From Selenomonadales bacterium (GTDB lineage Bacteria; Bacillota; Negativicutes; Sporomusales; UBA7701): a stretch of 51,655 bases of DNA. Position 1 is the first letter of the stretch. The number at the start of each line of letters is the position of its first letter. The position numbers and the translations under genes were made by a program. Positions 16,117 through 23,012 of this stretch are shown here, piece by piece. The notes beneath the pieces were generated by a model that worked only from the letters and a program-made list of their open reading frames with translations, was not told where the DNA came from and ran no database searches. Location: assembly GCA_018434945.1 (NCBI GenBank), contig JAHDOI010000030.1, forward strand, positions 1 to 51,655. Direction: 5' to 3'.

Positions 16117-17883
16117 GTGTCTATCATCAATAAAATACTTGCTGTTCCCAATGGAGCAACTTTTCGCCGAGCAGATTTGCATATACATTCATATGGTGAA
16201 AGTGGATCGTACGATGTTACTGATACTCAAATGACCCCTGTCAATATTGTTGATACTGCAATGAGAGAAAAGCTAGAAATAATAAGTATTACTGATCATA
16301 ATTCTATTGGAAATGTAAAAATGGCTATTGAATATGCTAATGAAAAGCCTATCTTGGTTATACCAGGAATCGAGTTGTCTTGCACACAGGGCCATTTGCT
16401 CCTTTACTTTGGTGATTTTGATGCCCTCCAAAAATTTTATGGGAAACTAGATTTTTCGAAAGACAAGAAAACCTGTAACCATACTATACCCCAGTGCCTT
16501 GAAATAGCTGCCAAATATGATGGTGTAGGGATAGCTGCTCATATCGACCAGGACGCCGGTTTTGAATCAGTAGTTTCAGGATACGGGCCTTTCAAAGAAG
16601 CAATTTTAGAGTGCCCCAACTTGCTTGCGTTGGAACTGACAAAAGCAGAGAATGAATCTTGGTACTCTGACCGTGATTTAAACGATAACAGGAAACGAAT
16701 ATTTGAGAAGAGACGTGAAGCTCTTAAGCTAGACAATGTTTATGATATGGCAAGAGTACTATTTTCTGATGCTCATAGTCTTGCAGTGCTTGGTCGGAAT
16801 GCTTCGGGAAACAACAAGATAACAAGATTTAAAATGGATAGTCTATCTTTTCCGGCCTTTAAAAATGCATTACTTGATGCAACGGCCAGAACAAGGATTG
16901 AGGATTTGCTACCTACAGCAATTCCGCACTTTGTTGGAATTATGTTTGAAGGGGGGTTTTTAGACGGGCAAATTATAAGATTTAGCAAGAATCTTACATG
17001 TATTATTGGTGGTAGAGGTACTGGTAAATCGACCTCGTTAGAGGCATTAAGGGCAGCATCTGGTAATAATGCCAGGGAAAGTCTTGTCGATAGTGAGGTG
17101 TGGCCTGAAAACGTTTATCTTATTTGGGAAGACGAGTCGGGAAGAAAACAGCTATTGGTCCGAGAGAAGTATGGCAATGTCAGAAACGATAGTGACCCGC
17201 GAGACGGTCTGCTTTACCTGCCGATAGAAAGCTATGGCCAAGGGGAAACTGCAGAAAGGATACAGCATTGTGACAAAGACCCAAACGTACTGTTAGAATT
17301 TTTAGATAGCTTTGGTGACTTTGGTAATCTAAAATTTGAGGATGAAACTATCCGTGAGCAACTTTTACAAAATCAGACATTATTAGAGCGTCTTGAACTA
17401 GATATAAATGGCATACCGGACGTTACACGGGCTTTAAATAATGCAAAGGCTCAACAAAATGCACTTAAAGACCAAAATGCGTCAGAGGTTATTGAATTAG
17501 AAACTAGTATAGTACAAGAAAGGAACTTTAGGGTAAAACTTATTAAAGATTTGGAAATGCTAATTAATTCGATTCGCACTTGCTTAAAAAGTGATTCAAT
17601 AGACGTATTAATCAAGAATTTAGATCCTGAAAGCCTCGTGGCAGGAAAAGAAGACTATGATGCGATTAAGCAAATACTTGAAATGTTCTCAAAGACCATT
17701 AGAACTTTTTCTGGCGACATTGAAAATCAATCTAATACATTAATCACTGAAATTAATAAACACCTAAGACATTGGAATGATAATGAGAAATTAATTCAAC
17801 AAAAGATAGATAATATTAGAAATGCCTTAGCTGAAAAAGGAGTAAAACTAGATATATCATTTATCAAAAAAAACTGTAGCTGA
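16117..17883 (+). CDS. PHP-domain AAA/SMC-like ATPase, N-terminal part (TrlF-like), frameshifted
   Basis: 588 residues from GTG 16117, nine bases from GAGGGAG. An N-terminal PHP metallo-hydrolase domain (about 15-260) has D20-x-H22-x-H24, D60-H61, H142 and S217-D218-x-H220 in place. A P-loop follows, G298-GRGTGKST, and then coiled coil. The frame stops at 17881 just after an A8 run. Removing one A continues it directly into the segment at 17876-18802, which holds the missing ATPase motifs, giving a protein of about 894 residues. This is the layout of TrlF-like PHP-ATPases, often linked to defence or nucleic-acid processing. GC is far below the neighbours, so the block is imported. Confidence 0.8.
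   Translation: MSIINKILAVPNGATFRRADLHIHSYGESGSYDVTDTQMTPVNIVDTAMREKLEIISITDHNSIGNVKMAIEYANEKPILVIPGIELSCTQGHLLLYFGDFDALQKFYGKLDFSKDKKTCNHTIPQCLEIAAKYDGVGIAAHIDQDAGFESVVSGYGPFKEAILECPNLLALELTKAENESWYSDRDLNDNRKRIFEKRREALKLDNVYDMARVLFSDAHSLAVLGRNASGNNKITRFKMDSLSFPAFKNALLDATARTRIEDLLPTAIPHFVGIMFEGGFLDGQIIRFSKNLTCIIGGRGTGKSTSLEALRAASGNNARESLVDSEVWPENVYLIWEDESGRKQLLVREKYGNVRNDSDPRDGLLYLPIESYGQGETAERIQHCDKDPNVLLEFLDSFGDFGNLKFEDETIREQLLQNQTLLERLELDINGIPDVTRALNNAKAQQNALKDQNASEVIELETSIVQERNFRVKLIKDLEMLINSIRTCLKSDSIDVLIKNLDPESLVAGKEDYDAIKQILEMFSKTIRTFSGDIENQSNTLITEINKHLRHWNDNEKLIQQKIDNIRNALAEKGVKLDISFIKKNCS
17866..17873 (+). other. A8 homopolymer at the PHP-ATPase frame break
   Basis: Eight A precede CTGTAGC. 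With seven, the reading continues IKKTVADVADYTKKLEE into the downstream frame without any other change. Slippage at such a run could switch or restore the gene; a base-calling error is equally possible. Confidence 0.75.
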
Positions 17884-18802
17884 TGTTGCGGATTATACAA
17901 AAAAACTAGAAGAATTGAATAAAAAAGCTGATCAACTGGAAAATGCATTGAAGGATAGGATAAAGCTCATAAAAACAAGAAGGTCGCTGAAAGGTAAGAT
18001 TTATTATATTCGTTATGCTCTAGCACAATCCTTAACAGAAAACTTGAAGTCAACCGTTTTAGACTATCAAGTATCCATTAAGTTTCGGAAGGGAGTATTC
18101 TCGGAGGAATATGCAAAAATCGTTCAAAATAGTATGGGATGGAGAACATCTCAAGTTCCTAAAGCCGAACTAATTGCCAGCCAGGTAGAAGTTTGGGATT
18201 TGTTAGATGCGTTAAGATCGAAGCAAAACAAGACGTTACTTTCTGTAAAAGACAAAAGTGGGAATACGGTTTTCAATAATAGTGAAGCAACCTCTATTCT
18301 AGTTAATTTGAATAACCCTAAAATTGTTCGTGCGCTTGAACGTTGCCAGTTTGAAGACAGACCTGAAATCATAGTTACAAAAAAGGCAACAACACCAACC
18401 GGGGAAACAAAAATTATTTCTAGGGAATTTGCTAAACTATCTTTAGGACAACAACAATCTATTTTGCTTACCATACTTCTATATTCAAAAAATACCGCTC
18501 CATTAATTATTGATCAACCGGAAGATAATTTAGACAGTGAATTTATCTACAAAACACTTGTGACAAATTTAAGGCGTGTAAAGGAGAAAAGGCAGGTAAT
18601 AATCGTAACTCATAATGCAAACATCACTGTTTTAGGTGATGCTGAGTTAATAATTCCCCTAAGGAGTTCAAGTGAGCACGCGGCTATATATTGCAGAGGG
18701 TCCATTGATACACCTGAAACAAATGCTATGACATGCTCAATCCTAGAAGGAAGCGAGCAAGCATTTAAAAAGAGAAAACAAATATACGGAATTCTACCTT
18801 AA
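17876..18802 (+). pseudogene. PHP-domain ATPase, C-terminal part
   Basis: This frame has no credible start of its own (the first option is a TTG at 17915 without a ribosome site) and continues the preceding gene. It holds the rest of a coiled coil and the C-terminal ATPase lobe: the ABC-type signature LSLGQQQS, Walker B PLIIDQPEDNLD and the switch His in VTHN. Together with the P-loop in the first part it makes one RecF/SMC-like ATPase head. Sequence conservation of all motifs argues that the break is recent, reversible or an error. It ends 70 bases from the uvsE stop on the other strand. Confidence 0.8.
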
Positions 18803-18872
18803 ATCCGCCCCGCCGCATAATAAGACTTGACACGAAAACCCGGCCCTACCGACCTTCTTTTCCACATTCCCC

Positions 18873-19823
18873 CTACAGCTCCACCGCCGCCAGGCCGGCG
18901 CGCTCCACCCCCGGCGATTCCGCCAGCCCCGCCACCAGCCGGAACATCGCCTCATCCTTCATCTTCGCTTCCACCATCACATCCAAATCGCGGCCCGTCT
19001 CCCGCGCCAGCCGCAGAAACGGCAGCAAATCTTCCGGCGCCACGTAATCGGCGTGAGCGCGGATATCCTTGCTGCTTTTCGGGCTCGACACATGAATCTT
19101 CGGCGTCGCCCCGCCCCAGGTCGCCGCAATCCGCGGCCACACCTCCGCCAGCTCGCCGCCGCCGTTACAGCGGTGGTGGTGGATATCGAGCACCATCGGG
19201 CGCCCCAGCTCCTCGCACAGCGCCAGCACCTCGGCGGCGGTGAAAATCTTATCGTCGTTCTCCACCATCAGCCTGGCGGCCAGCCGGCCGGGCAGCGCGG
19301 CGAAGCGTTCGGCGAACCGCCGCAGCGCCGCGGCCTTCTCCCGGTACTGCCCGCCCACATGCAGCACAAGGGAAGGGGAGGGCGGCAGCCCCATCGCCTC
19401 AAACATGCGGGCGTGATAATCGAGATCGGCGAGCGATGCGGCCAGCACCTCCGGCTTCGGGCTGTTAAGCAGGGTGTAATGGTCGGGGTGGGCGCTCACC
19501 CGCATCCCGTGCAGCTTTACATAATCGCCGATCTCCCGCCACAGCGGCTGGCCGTCGGCGATATAGTCCCAGCCCGTCGCCAGCGGGTGGGTGGCCAGCG
19601 GCACCGTCTTCGACGTGAAGCGGTACAGGGCGACCTCATGGGCGGCGTTGTACCGCAGGATGCGCAGCGTCGTCTCCAGGTTGGCCGTCATCAGGCGACG
19701 CAGCCGGCCGATGCGGCCCTCCCAGTCGGCAATCTTTTCTAAGGCTTTCGCCGTCGTCGTCTTGTTCGGCGACCCCTCCGGCACGCCCAGCGCGATCGCC
19801 ACATAGCCGAACCGTACCCGCAC
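18873..19823 (-). CDS. uvsE: UV DNA damage endonuclease UvsE
   Basis: 316 residues of the UVDE TIM-barrel family, which nicks DNA 5' of UV photoproducts and some abasic sites using divalent metals. Family features: N-terminal RFGYVAIALG, NLETTLRILRYNAAHEVALYRFTS, RVSAHPDHY, LMVENDDK, VLDIHHHRCN and a late HVSSPK..HADYV. GTG 19823 has GGGAG eight bases upstream. In spore formers it may help spore UV repair. Its own terminator is ruined: the sequence after the stop keeps CCCGGCC but not the pairing arm, whereas intact versions remain in scars 1 and 2. Its 3' end is the right border of the hotspot. Confidence 0.93.
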   Translation of the reverse strand: MRVRFGYVAIALGVPEGSPNKTTTAKALEKIADWEGRIGRLRRLMTANLETTLRILRYNAAHEVALYRFTSKTVPLATHPLATGWDYIADGQPLWREIGDYVKLHGMRVSAHPDHYTLLNSPKPEVLAASLADLDYHARMFEAMGLPPSPSLVLHVGGQYREKAAALRRFAERFAALPGRLAARLMVENDDKIFTAAEVLALCEELGRPMVLDIHHHRCNGGGELAEVWPRIAATWGGATPKIHVSSPKSSKDIRAHADYVAPEDLLPFLRLARETGRDLDVMVEAKMKDEAMFRLVAGLAESPGVERAGLAAVEL

Positions 19824-19901
19824 AGCCTTCGCTCCCTTCAGCCTTTGCTATTAATCTGCCCATTACCGCGCCCGGCTAGCCCGCCCCGGCGGCGGGCAAA
19901 A

Positions 19902-19928
19902 AAATCCCGGTCGGCCTGACCGGGATTT
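19902..19928 (-). terminator. Terminator of the CXXX-peptide operon
   Basis: AAATCCCGGTC (19902-19912) pairs with GACCGGGATTT (19918-19928). On the minus strand the hairpin is followed by TTTTTTTGCCC. Confidence 0.85.
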
Positions 19929-19950
19929 ACCGCTATTATCCGGGGCCTGT

Positions 19951-20376
19951 TCAGCGCATCATCCCCGTGCAGCCGCGCGTACACGTGCCGCTGCAGCCGC
20001 TGCCGCAGTTCTGCGAGCAACTGCCGCGGCAGGTATTCTGGCACGAGCCGGTGCAGGTCTGGTAACAGGAGCCCCGGCACGAGCCGTCGCACCCGTAGCT
20101 GCACTTCCCGCCGCACTGGCCGGAGCAGCTGCCCGCGCACGCCCAGTTGCAGCCGCTCCGCTGGGGAGACGGGCTGCTCGTCCGGTTCGCCCCTGCGGCG
20201 CCCCGCCCCGCGTCCGATCCGGACCCCTGGGCGAACGGCGCTCCCTCCGCGATAGAGCCGAGACCCAGCACGGCGATCGACGGCAGTGCCAGTCCCACCG
20301 TCTTGATAAAATCGCGCCTCGTCAGGCCGCTGCCAGCGGCGGACGGCGTGCCGGTCTCCTTGTCCGACCTCTTCAT
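19951..20376 (-). CDS. CXXX-repeat precursor peptide with twin-arginine-type leader
   Basis: 141 residues. The leader contains LTRRDFIKTVGLALPSIAVLGLG (residues 18-40), a twin-arginine signal pattern. After a Gly/Ser linker, 16 cysteines stand at residues 76, 80, 84 and so on to 136, every fourth position without exception, separated by small or polar residues (Gly, Ser, Thr, Asn, Gln). This is the pattern of Cys-Xxx-Xxx-Xxx radical SAM target peptides. Thioether or similar crosslinks at each Cys are the likely modification (inference). A folded, modified peptide exported by Tat would make sense. The start overlaps the previous stop (ATGA); a terminator follows. Confidence 0.9.
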   Translation of the reverse strand: MKRSDKETGTPSAAGSGLTRRDFIKTVGLALPSIAVLGLGSIAEGAPFAQGSGSDAGRGAAGANRTSSPSPQRSGCNWACAGSCSGQCGGKCSYGCDGSCRGSCYQTCTGSCQNTCRGSCSQNCGSGCSGTCTRGCTGMMR

Positions 20377-20705
20377 GGCTGTCCTCCTTTCTCACCGCAT
20401 GGGGCGGCTGGGCGACATATATAGATGTCGCCGCTGGCGAAATCGATTTCCCAACTGCAGCCGCAGATATTTTCCCAGCCATACCTGGCGCTCTTTTCGT
20501 CCCACCAGGCCTGGAACCTTGTCGCCGTTTCCCCCATATCCCTGACCAGACGCTCGTAAATGGCGCTTTGGGCCAGCTCCTCGTCAGGCATGCCGGCCAG
20601 GGAACGGAAAAGTTCGCCCAGAGCGTTCTTCCGTTCGAACAGCACCTTGATCTCATCGCGTTCGTCGGGGGTGACGGCGCCGATTTTTCGCCTGGCATCG
20701 GTCAT
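20373..20705 (-). CDS. CXXX-repeat peptide modification system small protein
   Basis: 110 residues. The ATG at 20705 overlaps the maturase stop (ATGA), and its own stop overlaps the precursor start in the same way, so the operon is tightly coupled. The chain starts with a helical, charged region (TPDERDEIKVLFERKNALGELFRSL) and ends with WENICGCSWEIDFASGDIYICRPA, with Cys that could bind metal. It fits the small protein always found with CXXX-repeat maturases. A role as recognition or chaperone subunit for the precursor is inference. A much longer open frame reaches back through the maturase in another phase but is not real. Confidence 0.8.
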   Translation of the reverse strand: MTDARRKIGAVTPDERDEIKVLFERKNALGELFRSLAGMPDEELAQSAIYERLVRDMGETATRFQAWWDEKSARYGWENICGCSWEIDFASGDIYICRPAAPCGEKGGQP

Positions 20706-21664
20706 GGCTGAAGCCTCCGTGTCGGTATTTGGTCGAAAGGATCGAGATAATCGACGGCGGGAATGGCCCTCAGCCGCGAGAAAGGGGGGACACTCCCGAG
20801 ACGGTCCAGGAGGAGCCGCGCCGCGTTCCGTTCCAGATGGGCCAGCACGCACTGTTCGCGAGACGGCGTATTCCATTCGAGCGTCAGCTTGTTGTTCAGA
20901 TAAACGCAGCGCTTGCAGTGAAAAGCGTCGCAGCACGAGCAGATCGGCGCGTTCGCCAGTGTCAGCAGCTGTCTGTTGGCAAGGGTGATGCCGTCCTCGA
21001 GGCTGCCGGCCGGCTGTTCGCCGTCGTAGTAAAAACCGGGGCAGATATAAAGCTTCCCGTCCGGCGCCGCCGTAAGGTGGACCACCCCGGCGTCGCAATT
21101 GTTCATGGCGCTGAGCAGCATCCGGTCGGAGAAAATATTCACCTCCGGCAGGCTGCCCTGCCGGTACACTGCGGCCACATACCCCGCCGCCAGCTCCAGC
21201 TGCCGGCCGTACTCCTCGATATCGGCGGCCGTATAGCGCTCGATATCGCCGAGGTAAACATTGAGCCGCGAAGCCCTCCCCAGACAGTCGCGGACAAGGT
21301 CGGCCATGGCGGCCAGCCTGTGCCGCGGCAGGCGGAGGATGAACTGGCGCCGTTCGCCGGCAGCCCCGCCGGCAGAGCCGTCGTTGCCGTCGGCATCCAC
21401 AACGAGAATCGCGTCCGGGTATCGGCCAGCCAGGCCCGCGGGTACGATCGCCGCATGGGCGGTATTATCCATCACCGCCCGGTATTCCGGCGGCAGCTCC
21501 TCCCTGCCCGGCACATAGGTCAGCGCCAACCGGCGGTCGTGGGCGAAAGCGACCGTCCGTTCCAGGACGGCGAGCGGCATCAGCTCGGTAATTCGGCGGT
21601 CGTGACCGTAGTGGCAGAACGACGGCGCGCTGCCGTCCACCAACACCAGCAGATGGGTCAGCAT
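20702..21664 (-). CDS. CXXX-repeat peptide maturase (SPASM-like, radical SAM-associated)
   Basis: 320 residues. It lacks the CxxxCxxC radical SAM triad at the N-terminus but has a SPASM-like cysteine set near the C-terminus (YICPGFYYDG, ICSCCDAFHCKRC) and an N-terminal half resembling a radical SAM barrel without its cluster. That matches the CXXX-repeat maturase family, which accompanies a true radical SAM partner. The ATG at 21664 overlaps the radical SAM stop by seven bases. It may form a heterodimer with that enzyme, supplying precursor binding or electron relay (inference). Confidence 0.85.
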   Translation of the reverse strand: MLTHLLVLVDGSAPSFCHYGHDRRITELMPLAVLERTVAFAHDRRLALTYVPGREELPPEYRAVMDNTAHAAIVPAGLAGRYPDAILVVDADGNDGSAGGAAGERRQFILRLPRHRLAAMADLVRDCLGRASRLNVYLGDIERYTAADIEEYGRQLELAAGYVAAVYRQGSLPEVNIFSDRMLLSAMNNCDAGVVHLTAAPDGKLYICPGFYYDGEQPAGSLEDGITLANRQLLTLANAPICSCCDAFHCKRCVYLNNKLTLEWNTPSREQCVLAHLERNAARLLLDRLGSVPPFSRLRAIPAVDYLDPFDQIPTRRLQP

Positions 21665-22827
21665 ATATTCCCGCCCCGCTTCCGGCGCAGCCTGTCCCAG
21701 TAGTAGCGGTTCGCCCGCACGCGGGCCTTGTGCATCAGGCAGATATAAGTCGCCCGCTGATAAATGGTATCGGTGGCGGCGGCCTCATAATTCAGACCCT
21801 GGCACCAGGCGCAGCCGCTGGCCACCTCGCAGGCCGCGCATTCCGGCGGGCTCTGCGCCAGCCGGGTCAGGGCGAGGAAGGGGCGGAGCAGGTTGGCGTT
21901 GACGCCGTCCGCGCAGTTGCCCACCGCCCGCGGCCGCTTGTTGCCCATCGAGTGGGGCGCGAAGCGCACGCAGGGGTAAAACTCCCCCTTCGCCCCCACG
22001 GCGAGCATCTTGCCCGACCCGCACCAGTTCTGGTTGTCCGCCGGGTCGAGCGGTTGGCCGATCGTCGCGTCGAAAAACGAGCAGTCATATTCGCGGTATA
22101 GCTCTCCGTCGACGATCGCATCGGCCAGGCCCACGAGCTGCGCCTCGAACAACGTGTCGTCGCCCGGCTGCCACACATCCTCGAAAACCACGTTGATATT
22201 CACCGTCTTCACGCCCAGGTTCCAGATATGCAGCACACTTTCCTTCACGTACGGCAAATCGTCGTGCGCCACCGTAACCTTCGTGGCGGCGTCGGGAAAC
22301 TGCCGCAGCCACAGCGGTATGTTCCGCACCACCGCGTCATAAGAGCCACGGCCGTCGGCGAACACCCGGGCGATGTCGTGCTTTTCCCGGACGCCATCGA
22401 TAGTGATGCCGATGCTGAGGTGGGTCCGGTTCTTGAAAATAAAGCGCTGCACCCTCGGGTCGTCATACGCCAGCCCGTTCGTCGAAAGACTGAAACGGTA
22501 ACTGTTGAACCAGGGATGACCCGTCTCGTACATCCGCAATTTTATATAATCGCTGATCCTGTCGATCAGTTCGATCTCCATCAGCGGCTCGCCGCCGATG
22601 AACTCCCAGATCACCGACGGGTCGTCAAAAAGCTCCCTTGCCCCGAGGAGATAATCGACCGCCTGCCTGGCGACGCCGAAATCCATCCGCCGGCCGGGAT
22701 TTTTCCCTACGAGGTAGCAGTACTTGCAGCGCAGCTGGCAGTCTTCGGTAACAATGAATGTGATGTTTTTGGCGCGGCCTTCCTCCCAGGAAGCCTCCCG
22801 CCGCTTGAGATCCTCCAGTCCGTCCAC
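21658..22827 (-). CDS. Radical SAM/SPASM peptide maturase, CXXX-repeat target family
   Basis: 389 residues. The radical SAM cluster motif is C30-x3-C34-x2-C37 (CQLRCKYC), followed by the GGEP motif in FIGGEPLME and the STNG segment. The C-terminal SPASM region has CGSGKMLAVGAKGEFYPC and a CAACEVASGCAWC cluster for auxiliary 4Fe-4S centres. It should carry out the radical chemistry on the Cys-rich precursor, likely Cys sulfur to alpha- or beta-carbon thioethers. The start is GTG at 22827, five bases from GAGG. It is the first gene of the four-gene operon, with a promoter at 22875-22904. Confidence 0.92.
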   Translation of the reverse strand: MDGLEDLKRREASWEEGRAKNITFIVTEDCQLRCKYCYLVGKNPGRRMDFGVARQAVDYLLGARELFDDPSVIWEFIGGEPLMEIELIDRISDYIKLRMYETGHPWFNSYRFSLSTNGLAYDDPRVQRFIFKNRTHLSIGITIDGVREKHDIARVFADGRGSYDAVVRNIPLWLRQFPDAATKVTVAHDDLPYVKESVLHIWNLGVKTVNINVVFEDVWQPGDDTLFEAQLVGLADAIVDGELYREYDCSFFDATIGQPLDPADNQNWCGSGKMLAVGAKGEFYPCVRFAPHSMGNKRPRAVGNCADGVNANLLRPFLALTRLAQSPPECAACEVASGCAWCQGLNYEAAATDTIYQRATYICLMHKARVRANRYYWDRLRRKRGGNIC

Positions 22828-22874
22828 AGGCGCCTCGCAATGTCACATTGGAATTTACGTCCATTTCTGTTATC

Positions 22875-22904
22875 GTTATACAAATATTTTGTAAATTCCT
22901 GCAA
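22875..22904 (-). promoter_or_regulatory. Promoter of the CXXX-peptide operon
   Basis: Read on the minus strand: TTGCAG (22904-22899), an 18-bp AT-rich gap, then TATAAC (22880-22875), 47 bases before the GTG. Confidence 0.6.
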
Positions 22905-22957
22905 TTTTTCCCAATAAAAACAACTATTTTCTCCCGCCCGCCCTGCTTCCAGCCACG

Positions 22958-22987
22958 AAAAAACCGCCCCTCGCGGGCGGCTTTTTT
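22958..22987 (-). terminator. Terminator after the GGDEF-EAL gene
   Basis: CCGCCC (22964-22969) pairs with GGGCGG (22975-22980), flanked by A6 and T6 so that it can work both ways. It directly follows the stop at 23013. Confidence 0.75.
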
Positions 22988-23012
22988 GAACCTGGTCACA
23001 GAAGCTTCCTAT

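Noticed and set aside
17915..18802. A separate gene for the C-terminal ATPase half
   Set aside because: It has no ribosome site and no proper start. It lacks a P-loop, which lies in the preceding frame; removing one A joins them exactly.
20373..21098. 241-residue reading of the CXXX small protein
   Set aside because: The upstream half overlaps the maturase in another phase. The ATGA overlap at 20705 gives the natural start and a 110-residue protein of the right family.
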